A stretch of DNA of 64,000 bases, taken from Methylophaga muralis (GTDB lineage: Bacteria > Pseudomonadota > Gammaproteobacteria > Nitrosococcales > Methylophagaceae). The stretch lies in contig NZ_MCRI01000002.1 in NCBI RefSeq assembly GCF_001720165.1, positions 1-64,000 of the forward strand. Direction: 5' to 3'. The position numbers were made by a program, and so were the translations under genes. The notes beneath the pieces were generated by a model, which saw only the letters and a program-made list of their open reading frames with translations, had not been told where the DNA came from and did no database searches. This document shows, piece by piece, positions 37,755 to 47,075 of this stretch (position 1 is its first letter; each line of letters starts with the position of its first letter).

Positions 37755-40594
37755 CCGGTATTACGCATGCCCTGTGATATGGCGCTGATACTGCGTAATA
37801 GCGGATCTCGCCATTTGGCGGTTTCAGTTTCAGTATAACCACCATGCCGATAACGTCTTAATAACAGCAACTGAATGTGATTTAACGGATCCAGATAAGC
37901 CTGGCGTCGACGCAAAGACAACGCTAACAATGGATTTTCCGCCATCAACTTATCCGCCCCTGTCAGTTGTAATAACTGACTAACCGTTTGCTGGTACTCC
38001 TGACGAATCACCTCTAATACTTCTGCTGCCTGTTGTTTATCAATACACAAGTCAGCATACTCCGCGGCGATCTCCATATCGGCTTTGGACAACGACATCT
38101 GGGTATTACTGACCATCGCCCGGAAAAACGGCCATTCAAAATACATTTTTTGCAGAATATCGCGGCGGCTTGGATCTTCAGCAACCCATAGAGCAATTGC
38201 ACTGCCGATGCCATACCAACCCGGCAAAGTGTGTCTGGATTGCGCCCAGGCAAACACCCAACCAATAGCTCTGACAGAGGATTTAGAACGATCGCCCGCT
38301 TTGCGATGTGAAGGTCGTGAACCGATATTCATCAAGCCAATTTCGCTGATCGGACAGGCTTCATAAAAATAATCCAGAAAGCCTGGTGTCTGTTCAGTGA
38401 GCTTGCGATATTGCTGTTCACCCAACTCAGCAAGTTGTTGCATGATGCCCAGATACTCGGTTTTTTCCTGCGCCGAATCAGTAACCAATCCCCTGCTCGC
38501 CTTGATCAAAGCAGAAACGCCCATACCAAGCTCGTAGGATGCGGTTTCAGTATTACCATATTTGAATGACAAGACTTCGCCCTGCTCGGTGAATTTAATC
38601 TGCCCATGAACGGTATCTACCGGCTGGGCCAGAATTGCATCATGGGTTGGGCCACCACCACGTCCAATAGTACCGCCCCTGCCGTGAAACATCCGACAAC
38701 CAATGGCATATTGTTCGGAAAGTCGGCTAACCGTTTTCTGTGCCTGATACAAATTCCACGCCGATGCCAGAATGCCGCCATCTTTACAGGAGTCGGAATA
38801 ACCGAGCATCACTTCCTGCATATTGCCTGAAGCCGTTAATAAAGTTCGATACTGACTGTTCTCCAACAAGGCAGACATCACCGGCTCGATATGCTCTAAA
38901 TCCTCAATGGTTTCAAATAAAGGAGCTACCCGAATATGACAGAACCAACCCTGTTCGTCCTGTCCAATTAAGTCGGCAAATCTGGCCAGCAGCATCACTT
39001 CCAGAATGTGACTGGCCTGATGGGTCATTGAAATTACATAATTGCCAAACGCTTTTTCGCTGACTTCTACCCGCAGGCGAGCAATCAGTCTAAATACATT
39101 GAGTATTTCCAGAGAATCCGGCTGCAAATCCCCGTAGATCTCAGGCAAGCGTGGGGCTGCCAATAAATCGCTCAACAGAGCCTGCCGCTCAGTTTCATTC
39201 ATTTGCAGATAATGGCGATTGAGGCCGGTTAAAGCCAATATCTCACCCACTGCATCGGTGTGCTTGGAGGATTCCTGACGGATATCGAGGTTATACAGAT
39301 AGAAACCAAAGGTTTTGACCAGTCGAATTAAATCAGTCAGCTCTGCAGCGGCAATCGCAATATCACCATTTTCCACCAGCGATTTATGTATCAGATGCAA
39401 ATCTGCAAGAAATTCATCTTCATTGTGATAAACAACACCCAGACTTTCAATTTGTAGATCAGGTCGGAAAAACTCTTCCAGTACTGCCAAATTATCTTTC
39501 AGTCGATAACGCATCATATAAAGCTTGCGTCGATAGGGTTCATTTACAAAACGTTGTGGATTGGTTGAAAATGCCCCGGCAAAACGTTGTTCACATTGTT
39601 CAATATCGGCTTCCAACGCTTCGCTGATCTGACAAAGTGGTTGCGATTGAGTCAGAATAAAACTAAGTTTGGTGACATCGTCCAGATAACGGCGAATCAC
39701 CGTACGTTTCTGCAAAGCAATCGCCATTTCTGTTGTTTGCGCGGTGACAAAAGGATTGCCATCGCGATCGCCGCCAATCCATGAACCGAAGCGTAAGTAA
39801 TCCGGCACCACAATCGGGGTTTCTGGATCCAACTCATCGCCATACACCCGGCGCAGCGCATTTTCCAGATTGCGGTAGGTTCTGGGAACAGCATCAAATA
39901 AACTGACATTGAAATAATACAAGCCGTTTTTGATCTCATCGCGTACCGACGGTTTAACCGCTCTTACTTCGTCAGTTGACCAAAGCAACTGAATTTGGCG
40001 TTTTAACTGAGCGCGAATCTGTTGCTGATCAAATTCCGTTAGCAAACCATCAGTAAGCTTTTCATCAAGCAAAAACACCCGGCGTAACATCTCCATTACA
40101 GTCCGGCGTTTGGATTCTGTTGGATGTGCGGTAAACACTGGCATATAAACCAGTTTTCCGAGCAATTCCTGCAATTGCTCCAGCGAAACACCCTCATTCT
40201 TGAACTGAGTAAGGGTATCAAGAAACGAGCCATGCCAGAGGCTCCCACCATTGCGCAGCTGAATTTGCCGATTATGATGGTGATAGGCCTCTTCAGCTGT
40301 GTTGACCAGACTGAAATACAAGTTAAAAGCGCGAATGACTTCCCGTAACGTAAATTCATCCAGCGATTCAATTTTTTCTTTGAGTGTTTGACGCAATTCG
40401 GCATCATCTTCCTTACGCAGCCGGATAAAACCTTTGCGTAATTGTTCAACCGCCTGATAGACCTCATCACCGGATTGTTCGGCGATCACCTCACCCAAAA
40501 GATTCACCAGGAATCGGACATGGGCCCGTAAATCTTTATCGGTCAGCAGCTCTAATGCTGCGACGTTGCTGAAATCAACTTGCCGTGTTGTCAT
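37751..40594 (-). CDS. ppc: Phosphoenolpyruvate carboxylase
   Basis: Carboxylates PEP to oxaloacetate, replenishing the TCA cycle. The 947 residues are slightly longer than the E. coli enzyme. Catalytic signatures are FTAHPTESKRRT (essential His), GYSDSCKDGG, the flexible loop FHGRGGTIGRGGGPT, RAIGWVFAWAQSRHTLPGW, and the C-terminal MRNTG that closes the active site. Its ATG overlaps the glgA stop by 4 bp (ATGA), an unusual operon that links glycogen synthesis to anaplerosis. No separate ppc promoter is obvious. Confidence 0.96.
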   Translation of the reverse strand: MTTRQVDFSNVAALELLTDKDLRAHVRFLVNLLGEVIAEQSGDEVYQAVEQLRKGFIRLRKEDDAELRQTLKEKIESLDEFTLREVIRAFNLYFSLVNTAEEAYHHHNRQIQLRNGGSLWHGSFLDTLTQFKNEGVSLEQLQELLGKLVYMPVFTAHPTESKRRTVMEMLRRVFLLDEKLTDGLLTEFDQQQIRAQLKRQIQLLWSTDEVRAVKPSVRDEIKNGLYYFNVSLFDAVPRTYRNLENALRRVYGDELDPETPIVVPDYLRFGSWIGGDRDGNPFVTAQTTEMAIALQKRTVIRRYLDDVTKLSFILTQSQPLCQISEALEADIEQCEQRFAGAFSTNPQRFVNEPYRRKLYMMRYRLKDNLAVLEEFFRPDLQIESLGVVYHNEDEFLADLHLIHKSLVENGDIAIAAAELTDLIRLVKTFGFYLYNLDIRQESSKHTDAVGEILALTGLNRHYLQMNETERQALLSDLLAAPRLPEIYGDLQPDSLEILNVFRLIARLRVEVSEKAFGNYVISMTHQASHILEVMLLARFADLIGQDEQGWFCHIRVAPLFETIEDLEHIEPVMSALLENSQYRTLLTASGNMQEVMLGYSDSCKDGGILASAWNLYQAQKTVSRLSEQYAIGCRMFHGRGGTIGRGGGPTHDAILAQPVDTVHGQIKFTEQGEVLSFKYGNTETASYELGMGVSALIKASRGLVTDSAQEKTEYLGIMQQLAELGEQQYRKLTEQTPGFLDYFYEACPISEIGLMNIGSRPSHRKAGDRSKSSVRAIGWVFAWAQSRHTLPGWYGIGSAIALWVAEDPSRRDILQKMYFEWPFFRAMVSNTQMSLSKADMEIAAEYADLCIDKQQAAEVLEVIRQEYQQTVSQLLQLTGADKLMAENPLLALSLRRRQAYLDPLNHIQLLLLRRYRHGGYTETETAKWRDPLLRSISAISQGMRNTG

Positions 40595-42057
40595 GAGTTA
40601 TCCACTAATTGCTGATACAAATGCAGGTACGCTTGCGCGCTGTTTTTCCAACTAAAGTCCTGCACCATTGCAGTCAGCATCATCCGTCGCCACAAACGGG
40701 GATGTGAAAATAATTCATCTACTTTTAACAGAGTATCGTACAAATCTTCTACAGTGGGCTGGTCAAATTTAAACCCCGTTGCCAACATTTGCTTGCGATT
40801 GTCTTCGCTGGCATCGACAACTGTATCCGCCAAACCACCAGTGTTTCGGACCACTGGTAACGTGCCATAACGCAAACTATACATCTGATTTAATCCACAA
40901 GGTTCAAATCGTGATGGCATTAAAAACGCATCGGCACCCGCCTCAATTTTATGTGCCAGAGCTTCATCATAGCCAAATTGAATGCCGACTTTATCAGGGA
41001 ATTTGGCTCGCAAAACCCGCAGGTCCTGCTCGAATCCTGCCTCTCCACTACCCAGACAGACTAGTTGTATATCTTTGCCTTCGGTCAATAAACGATTGAT
41101 TGCATCAATAGTGAGATCGACACCTTTTTGTGAAACCAATCGGCTTATCATGCCAAACAACAGTGTTTCTGCAGATTCAGGCAGAAAGAAATGCTGTTGC
41201 AAGGCTTTTTTATTAAGGGTTTTCGGGCGCAGCGTTTTAATACTGAATTGATGATCGATGAATTTATCGGTTTGCGGATTCCATTCATTAGTATCAATGC
41301 CATTAACGATGCCACTGAGCCGCGATTGTTCTGCCCGTAATGTCAGCAGTCCTTCCAGACCATAACCATAATCGTAATGACAGATTTCCTGCGCATAAGT
41401 CGGGCTGACACTTGTGATATGGTCAGCAAACACTAATCCGCCTTTCATAAAGGACATCATGCCGTAAAATTCGAGGCCCTCTACCTGCCACAACTGCTCA
41501 GGTAAATTAAGCGTCTCAAACACCTGACGGGAAAATAATCCTTGATAAGCCATATTGTGAATAGTAAATACTGAGGCTGGACGATGGCTTTGCAGACTTA
41601 ACAAAGCTGGAACCAGTCCGGTCTGCCAATCATTACAATGCACTACTTCAGGCTGCCAGTTTAAACCGGCCTGCTCCATGGCAACCGCAACCGCAACCCT
41701 GCAAAATAATGCAAAACGCGCGGCGTTATCCTCCCAATCTGCGCCATCAGCATCACAATAAGGTCCGCCGTCACGGTCAAAATGTTCTGCTGAATCCACT
41801 AACCAGACAATTAATTCACTGTCGGGTAGTTTTGCTTGCAGGATATTTATGGGGTGATGATAACCTTCCAATTTAACGGTTGAAACCAGCGGGCAGTCGC
41901 CTAACTGATTCAATGTGGCGCGATAGGCTGGCATGATAATTCGAATATCCTGCTGCATATGTGAAAGCGCTAACGGCAGACTGGCCGAGACATCAGCGAG
42001 ACCACCGGTCTTCATAAGCGGATGAACTTCACTGCTGGCAAACAGAATTTTTAGCAC
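40591..42057 (-). CDS. glgA: Glycogen synthase (ADP-glucose)
   Basis: GT5 glucosyltransferase that extends glycogen from ADP-glucose, 488 residues. The N-terminal ADP-glucose motif KTGGLADV is at about 16-23, the HCNDWQTGLVPALL segment lies near 165, and the GT-B C-terminal domain contains PSRFEPCGLNQMYSLRYGT and the GGLADTVVD loop. The start is GTG at 42057 with GGGAG upstream. It is the first gene of a two-gene operon with ppc and is divergent from zwf. No glgB, glgC, glgX or glgP lies in the window, so it is separated from the rest of the pathway. Confidence 0.95.
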   Translation of the reverse strand: MLKILFASSEVHPLMKTGGLADVSASLPLALSHMQQDIRIIMPAYRATLNQLGDCPLVSTVKLEGYHHPINILQAKLPDSELIVWLVDSAEHFDRDGGPYCDADGADWEDNAARFALFCRVAVAVAMEQAGLNWQPEVVHCNDWQTGLVPALLSLQSHRPASVFTIHNMAYQGLFSRQVFETLNLPEQLWQVEGLEFYGMMSFMKGGLVFADHITSVSPTYAQEICHYDYGYGLEGLLTLRAEQSRLSGIVNGIDTNEWNPQTDKFIDHQFSIKTLRPKTLNKKALQQHFFLPESAETLLFGMISRLVSQKGVDLTIDAINRLLTEGKDIQLVCLGSGEAGFEQDLRVLRAKFPDKVGIQFGYDEALAHKIEAGADAFLMPSRFEPCGLNQMYSLRYGTLPVVRNTGGLADTVVDASEDNRKQMLATGFKFDQPTVEDLYDTLLKVDELFSHPRLWRRMMLTAMVQDFSWKNSAQAYLHLYQQLVDNS

Positions 42058-42070
42058 GAGGCACTCCCAT

Positions 42071-42082
42071 AATTGTACAATT
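42071..42082. promoter_or_regulatory. Palindrome between glgA and zwf
   Basis: AATTGTACAATT is a perfect 12-bp palindrome 14 bp upstream of the glgA start and 54 bp before zwf, inside the 78-bp divergent control region. A CAATTAT half-copy follows at about 42086-42092. It may be an operator shared by both carbon-metabolism units; no regulator is identified. Confidence 0.35.
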
Positions 42083-42135
42083 GCTCAATTATATACGCTC
42101 AACGGCACAGTCACAGCCTTGTAACGGGAGAAACC

Positions 42136-43605
42136 ATGCAACCTTGTACTATTGTTATCTTCGGCGCCACCGGCGATCTATCTCAGAAAAAACTACTGCC
42201 AGCTTTGTATCATTTACAAGCTGAGAATCGTCTAACCGATGACACTCGAATTATTTGTATGGGTCGTAAAGACAGTACCCAGCAAGAATGGCAAGATTTG
42301 GTCACAGAATACGTTTCCCCGAGAGTCCGTGGTGGTGTAAATAACGATCTGCTGCAAACTTTTTTGAACAAACTGCACTATTTAAAATGCGATATCAATG
42401 AAGCATTCAGTTATCACGAACTGAAAAAACTGATCACCACACCAGAAAATGGTTTCTCACAGAATATCGTTTTTTACCTATCAATAAGCCCATCACTTTT
42501 CAGTGTAGTCGGCGATCAACTTTCAGCCGTTGGTTTAAATCAGGAAACAGATGGCTGGCGTCACCTGGTAGTTGAAAAACCGTTTGGCTACGATCAAAAA
42601 AGTGCTGCGGAACTGGAACGTATTCTGCGTAAGAACTTTACCGAAGAGCAAACGTATCGTATCGACCATTACCTTGGTAAAGGCACGGTACAGAATATCT
42701 TTGTATTCCGCTTTGCGAATCTCTTGTTAGAACCTTTGTGGAATCATAAATACATCGACCATGTGCAAATTACCCATGCAGAACAGCAAGGTGTTGCTGG
42801 CCGCGCTGGTTATTATGATGGTTCAGGCGCTTTACGCGACATGATTCAGAGCCATTTATTACAAGTGATGGCATTGGTTGCGATGGAACCGCCAGCCGAT
42901 ATGGACGATGAATCATTACGCGATGAAAAAGTAAAAGTACTCAAATCTATTCGTCCAATTACCCACGATATCGTCGATCAACATGCTTTCCGTGGTCAAT
43001 ATGCGGCTGGTGAAATCAACGGTAAACCAGTCAAAGGTTATCTGGAAGAAGATGATGCGCCAGCAGGCAGTGTGACGGAAACCTATGCCGCGATGAAAGT
43101 CTACATTGATAACTGGCGCTGGCATGGTGTGCCTTTCTATTTACGTACCGGCAAATGCATGCCTGAATCGAAAGCGATGATTGCCATTCGCTTTAAAAAA
43201 CCACCATTGGAATTATTTAAAGATACTAAAGTTGGTGAAAGTCATGCCAACTGGATTGTTATGGGTCTACAACCGGACAACACCTTGCGCATCGAATTAC
43301 AGGCTAAACAACCTGGCCTCGAAATGAAAGCGCATACCGTTGGCCTGGAGACGATGGAATCAGATGACATCAAACACAAGCTTGATGCTTATGAAGCCTT
43401 GATTCTTGATGCTATTCAAGGTGACCGTTCATTGTTTTTACGTGCTGACGAAGTCAATCTGGCCTGGAAAGTCGTTGATCCAATTTTGGAAAAATGGGCT
43501 GAAGAAAAAGATTTTATTCACACATACAAAGCTGGTACCTGGGGTCCTGAAGAAGTTAAACGTCTGCAGGACAACAGCTGTCACGCCTGGCGTAACAATG
43601 CATAA
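42136..43605 (+). CDS. zwf: Glucose-6-phosphate 1-dehydrogenase
   Basis: NADP-dependent first step of the oxidative pentose phosphate pathway. From the ATG at 42136 (GGGAG upstream) it encodes 489 residues; an in-frame start at 42073 adds an unconserved 21. The coenzyme motif [15 protein letters not shown] lies near residue 9, and the active site is RIDHYLGKG with EKPFG before it. The C-terminal region has the LRTGKCMPE motif, matching the family's structural pattern. No pgl or edd neighbour is present. A strong terminator follows, and the gene is divergent from glgA-ppc. Confidence 0.96.
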   Translation: MQPCTIVIFGATGDLSQKKLLPALYHLQAENRLTDDTRIICMGRKDSTQQEWQDLVTEYVSPRVRGGVNNDLLQTFLNKLHYLKCDINEAFSYHELKKLITTPENGFSQNIVFYLSISPSLFSVVGDQLSAVGLNQETDGWRHLVVEKPFGYDQKSAAELERILRKNFTEEQTYRIDHYLGKGTVQNIFVFRFANLLLEPLWNHKYIDHVQITHAEQQGVAGRAGYYDGSGALRDMIQSHLLQVMALVAMEPPADMDDESLRDEKVKVLKSIRPITHDIVDQHAFRGQYAAGEINGKPVKGYLEEDDAPAGSVTETYAAMKVYIDNWRWHGVPFYLRTGKCMPESKAMIAIRFKKPPLELFKDTKVGESHANWIVMGLQPDNTLRIELQAKQPGLEMKAHTVGLETMESDDIKHKLDAYEALILDAIQGDRSLFLRADEVNLAWKVVDPILEKWAEEKDFIHTYKAGTWGPEEVKRLQDNSCHAWRNNA

Positions 43606-43613
43606 TTGCTAAA

Positions 43614-43646
43614 TCAAAAAAAACCGGACATTGTCCGGTTTTTTTT
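43614..43646. terminator. Bidirectional terminator between zwf and psd
   Basis: An A-run (43616-43623), the stem CCGGACA/TGTCCGG (43624-43630 and 43632-43638) and an eight-T run (43639-43646) make a symmetric hairpin. It would end zwf on the plus strand and psd on the minus strand, which converge here. Confidence 0.88.
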
Positions 43647-43667
43647 GCACTGAATGTTGTCAGGGAT

Positions 43668-44573
43668 TCAGGTCAGGGCCTGTCCCAACTTTATTTTCAT
43701 CTCGGCTTTCCATTCTTCTGTCCAAGTCGGCGCATCAGCTGGGAGCAATAAAACCACGGTTGAGCCCATATTAAATCGGCCCATCTCCTCGCCTTTATTC
43801 AAACGGATATGGGTGTCGGTGTAATGCCAGTCCAGTATATCTTTGGTGTAAGGCGGTGTAATCTCCCCTTCATGCCAGACCGTTTCCATGCTGCCGACAA
43901 AAATAGCGCCTACCAGAATCAGTGCGATGGGACCAAAATCAGTTTGAAAAATCGTTATTACCCGCTCGTTACGAGCAAAAAGTCTTGGCACACCCCGCAC
44001 GGTCAATGGATTAACCGAAAATAATTTACCGGGAACATAGCGCATCCGGGTTAACTTTCCGGAAATTGGCATATGAATGCGATGATAATCACGCGGTGAC
44101 AGATAAATGGTGGCAAATTGACCACCATCAAACTGCGCAGCTAACTGCTGATCGCCGCCTAAAAGCTCTAACGTCGAATAATCATGGCCTTTGGCCTGGA
44201 AAATCCTACCCTCATCAATTGAACCTAATTGACTGATACACCCATCAACTGGCGAAACCAAAACATCACTACCGTATGCTATCGGTCTGCTGTCGATTTT
44301 AATTCTGCGAGTGAAAAAAGCATTGAAATGCTTGTAATGACTTATATCAGGCTGAACAGCCTCACTCATATCAACTTGATATTGCTTGATGATGGTCGAA
44401 ATGATCCGGTTTTTAAACCAAGGTTTTTGACATCGACAAATCTTGTGCATCAATCGTGACAAGCTATGTTGCGGCAAACAGTATTGCGGCAGGGTGAGCC
44501 AAAAATCTTTTTTACTGACTTTTGAGTCCTGAGTTTGCTTTTGATTGGTATTAGACAAATTGCCCCCTTTCAC
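43668..44573 (-). CDS. psd: Phosphatidylserine decarboxylase proenzyme
   Basis: Makes phosphatidylethanolamine; pyruvoyl enzyme of the inner membrane. The 301 residues include the catalytic triad contexts VSPVDGCISQLG (Asp) and LSPRDYHRIHMP (His), and the self-cleavage motif MGST near residue 266, where the serine becomes the pyruvoyl group. The usual LGST is MGST here, a mild change. The N-terminal 30 residues are polar and look like an extension. It is convergent with zwf, with the shared terminator between, and divergent from the first fliL-type gene. Confidence 0.92.
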   Translation of the reverse strand: MKGGNLSNTNQKQTQDSKVSKKDFWLTLPQYCLPQHSLSRLMHKICRCQKPWFKNRIISTIIKQYQVDMSEAVQPDISHYKHFNAFFTRRIKIDSRPIAYGSDVLVSPVDGCISQLGSIDEGRIFQAKGHDYSTLELLGGDQQLAAQFDGGQFATIYLSPRDYHRIHMPISGKLTRMRYVPGKLFSVNPLTVRGVPRLFARNERVITIFQTDFGPIALILVGAIFVGSMETVWHEGEITPPYTKDILDWHYTDTHIRLNKGEEMGRFNMGSTVVLLLPADAPTWTEEWKAEMKIKLGQALT

Positions 44574-44643
44574 GCATTACCTAAGCTTGTCATAATCAAC
44601 TACTGATATCACCAGCATCTTCGGTACAGGAGTATACCAATTC

Positions 44644-45051
44644 ATGAACATTCTGCTGAACGCATTGATAATTACATTGCTCAGTCTCAACAGCTTTGCC
44701 ACTTATGCAGGAGGTGGACAGTCGACACAACCGTTGTATTACGTAATTGAAGAACCCTTTACCATCAATTTTTTGCGGCAAAGTGATGAGAAGGCACGCT
44801 ATCTGCAAATCAAAGTGGCGTTGATGTCAAAAGATCAGTCTATTCTGAGCAGCGCGGACAGTAATCTGCCAATGATTCAGGACACACTTCGTGTTCTTTT
44901 CGCTGAACAAAATATGGAAACCGTAAAAAGCCTGGATGGTCGTAGCGAGCTGCAACAGAAAGCTTACGAACGTATTAAAGCCATTTTTGAAGAAGAAACA
45001 GGCAACAGCAATCTCGAAGCAGTGTATTTCACCACCTTTCTCTGGCAATGA
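44644..45051 (+). CDS. FliL-like protein with a cleavable-type signal
   Basis: A 135-residue homologue of the FliL periplasmic domain. The shared landmarks with the next gene are YYVIEEPFTINF (FliL: YHEITAPFIVNF), RYLQIKVALMSKDQ (RYLQIKMKVMARDQ) and the C-terminal LEAVYFTTFLWQ (LEAVYFTSLVMQ). Instead of FliL's cytoplasmic tail and membrane helix it begins with a signal-peptide-like segment (about 1-22, ending ATYAGG), so it may be released into the periplasm. It lies upstream of the sigma-54 element that drives the second fliL and may be expressed separately. A stator-ring accessory role is inferred. Confidence 0.8.
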   Translation: MNILLNALIITLLSLNSFATYAGGGQSTQPLYYVIEEPFTINFLRQSDEKARYLQIKVALMSKDQSILSSADSNLPMIQDTLRVLFAEQNMETVKSLDGRSELQQKAYERIKAIFEEETGNSNLEAVYFTTFLWQ

Positions 45052-45053
45052 TC

Positions 45054-45069
45054 AGGCACGGTATTTGCT
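45054..45069 (+). promoter_or_regulatory. Sigma-54 promoter for the fliL-flhB operon
   Basis: AGGCACG-GTAT-TTGCT gives GG (45055-45056) and GC (45067-45068) with exactly ten bases between, matching the sigma-54 consensus TGGCACG-N4-TTGCW except for one base. Transcription would begin about 20-25 bp before the fliL ATG at 45101. Sigma-54 control of this operon is usual in polarly flagellated gammaproteobacteria. Confidence 0.8.
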
Positions 45070-45100
45070 TTGAATAATTTATCGATAGGAAATAGACAAC

Positions 45101-45595
45101 ATGGCTGAAATACAAAAAGATATCGAACTCAAGCAAGGCATGAGTAAGAAAACCAAAATCATCATGATTGCTGGGATTGTTGTTCTGCTGGCAGTCATTG
45201 GCGGTGGCGCTTATTGGTGGCTGTCCAAAGATGCAGAACCATTGGATCCAGCTACGGCTCCAAAAGCCACCCCGGTATATCACGAGATTACTGCTCCGTT
45301 TATCGTCAATTTCTCAGAGCAAAGTAATAACCAAGTTCGTTATTTACAAATTAAGATGAAAGTCATGGCTCGCGATCAAGCGACGATTAATTTGTTCGCC
45401 TTGCATGAACCGGCTCTGGTGCATGAGTTGCTGATGTTATTTTATAGTCAAAATTATGACGAACTGAGCACCACTGAAGGAACACAAGCCTTACAACAGG
45501 CATCACTGGAAACCATTAATAATTTCCTGACGCAGCAGCAGGATTCTATCGCAGGTCTTGAAGCGGTTTATTTCACCAGTCTGGTAATGCAATAG
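45101..45595 (+). CDS. fliL: Flagellar basal-body protein FliL
   Basis: Single-pass inner-membrane protein around the stator that supports torque and motor stability, 164 residues. A short cytoplasmic tail, the membrane helix (about 19-41, IIMIAGIVVLLAVIGGGAYW) and a periplasmic stomatin-like domain match the family. It opens the operon fliLMNOPQR-flhB, with fliM starting 2 bp downstream and the sigma-54 element 31 bp upstream. The gene directly before it is a truncated-looking paralogue. Confidence 0.93.
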   Translation: MAEIQKDIELKQGMSKKTKIIMIAGIVVLLAVIGGGAYWWLSKDAEPLDPATAPKATPVYHEITAPFIVNFSEQSNNQVRYLQIKMKVMARDQATINLFALHEPALVHELLMLFYSQNYDELSTTEGTQALQQASLETINNFLTQQQDSIAGLEAVYFTSLVMQ

Positions 45596-45597
45596 TT

Positions 45598-46617
45598 ATG
45601 GCCGTTCACGATATATTGTCGCAAGATGAAGTTGATGCCCTGTTAAACGGACTGGGCGGTGACGATATTCAGAAGAAAGAACCGGAATTAGACGAATTCG
45701 GCAAACCTCGCCGCTACGACTTCGGTAACGAAGAACGCATTATTCGTGGTCGCATGCCGACCCTGGAAATGATCAATGAACGCTTTGCCCGCTATTTACG
45801 GATAAATTTATTCAACATGCTACGCCGTTCGGCTGAAATTTCTGTCGGTGGCGTGCAGGTGATGAAATTCTCTGAATATGTGCATACGCTGTTTGTCCCG
45901 ACCAGTCTCAATCTTATCCAATTACATCCATTACGTGGTACTGGACTTATCGTTTTTGAACCCAAATTGGTATTCACCATTTTGGATAATTATTTCGGTG
46001 GCGAAGGACGTTTTCAGGCGCGCATTGAAGGCCGTGAATTTACGGCGACCGAATTGCGCGTGATTCGCATGGTGTTAAACCTTTGCTTTAACGATTTAAC
46101 CGAGGCCTGGTCACCTGTAATGCCAGTCAAATTTGAATTCGTTAGTCATGAGGTAAACCCTCAATTTGCCAATATCGTTAGCCCCAGTGAAGTAGTGGTT
46201 ATTTCAACATTCCATATCGAATTGGATGGCGGTGGTGGCGATCTGCATATCACTTTGCCCTACTCCATGCTTGAGCCGATCCGTGAATTACTCGATACCG
46301 GCCTGCAAAGTGACCGCTCAAACGATGATGGTCGCTGGGCCAAGTCCATGCGTGAAGAGCTGATGCTGGCAGATGTCACCGTATCAGCGATATTAGCGCA
46401 AACAACAGTCACATTAGAAGACGTTCGTAAATTAAAAGTAGGTGACATTATTCCTATCAGCATGCCGAAAACCGTGACCACTATGGTGGAAAATATTCCG
46501 GTATTTCGTGCAACCTATGGCGAACATAACGACAAAGCAGCGTTAAAAATTACTTCGATTATTGAACACCCAAAAGACACTACACCAAGCTATCAGTTGG
46601 CAAAGGCTAAAAAATAA
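45598..46617 (+). CDS. fliM: Flagellar motor switch protein FliM
   Basis: C-ring component that binds CheY-P and sets rotation direction, 339 residues. The N-terminal CheY-binding peptide LSQDEVDALLNGL is present, followed by the CheC-like middle domain and a C-terminal SpoA domain (about 255-330, with LKVGDIIPI). The middle-domain GGxG-type motif appears as GGEGRF. Overlaps of 1 bp with fliN show tight coupling. Confidence 0.96.
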   Translation: MAVHDILSQDEVDALLNGLGGDDIQKKEPELDEFGKPRRYDFGNEERIIRGRMPTLEMINERFARYLRINLFNMLRRSAEISVGGVQVMKFSEYVHTLFVPTSLNLIQLHPLRGTGLIVFEPKLVFTILDNYFGGEGRFQARIEGREFTATELRVIRMVLNLCFNDLTEAWSPVMPVKFEFVSHEVNPQFANIVSPSEVVVISTFHIELDGGGGDLHITLPYSMLEPIRELLDTGLQSDRSNDDGRWAKSMREELMLADVTVSAILAQTTVTLEDVRKLKVGDIIPISMPKTVTTMVENIPVFRATYGEHNDKAALKITSIIEHPKDTTPSYQLAKAKK

Positions 46618-47075
46618 TGAGTGAAGATACTAAACAATCCGATCAGGATCTGGCTGACGAATGGGCAGCGGCATTAGAAGATCAAGGCGATAATGATTCA
46701 GCTGAAGATCCATGGGCGGCTGCATTGGAAGAACAGGCAGAAGCCGAATCTTCTGCTGCGCAAGCCAGTCCCGCGCCAATGGACAAATTGGCTGATGAGG
46801 GCAAGCCCAGATCTGAAGTTAACATGGATATGGTGTTGGATATCCCTGTCACCATCTCGATGGAAATCGGCCGTACCCGCATTAGTATTCGGAATTTACT
46901 GCAATTAAGTCAGGGTTCAGTTGTAGAACTGGATCGTCTAGCGGGTGAACCGATGGATGTGCTGGTCAACGATACATTGATCGCCCATGGTGAGGTTGTC
47001 GTGGTCAATGATAAATTTGGTATTCGACTGACTGACGTCATTAGTGCTGCTGAGCGGATTAAAAAACTGCGATGA
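46617..47075 (+). CDS. fliN: Flagellar motor switch protein FliN
   Basis: C-ring protein of 152 residues. The C-terminal SpoA domain (about 78-150) carries LDIPVTISMEIGRTRISIR (key part IPVTISMEIGRT) and VNDKFGIRLTDV. The N-terminal 70 residues are acidic with a duplicated WAAALE(D/E)Q segment near 12 and 33, an extension absent from the short E. coli FliN. It overlaps fliM by 1 bp and fliO by 4 bp. The repeats may act as a binding peptide for another motor or chemotaxis protein. Confidence 0.95.
   Translation: MSEDTKQSDQDLADEWAAALEDQGDNDSAEDPWAAALEEQAEAESSAAQASPAPMDKLADEGKPRSEVNMDMVLDIPVTISMEIGRTRISIRNLLQLSQGSVVELDRLAGEPMDVLVNDTLIAHGEVVVVNDKFGIRLTDVISAAERIKKLR

Noticed and set aside
42060-42135. 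HexR-type operator in front of zwf
   Set aside because: HexR sites need TTGT and ACAA half-sites separated by about seven or eight bases; here they are adjacent, so I only list an unassigned palindrome.
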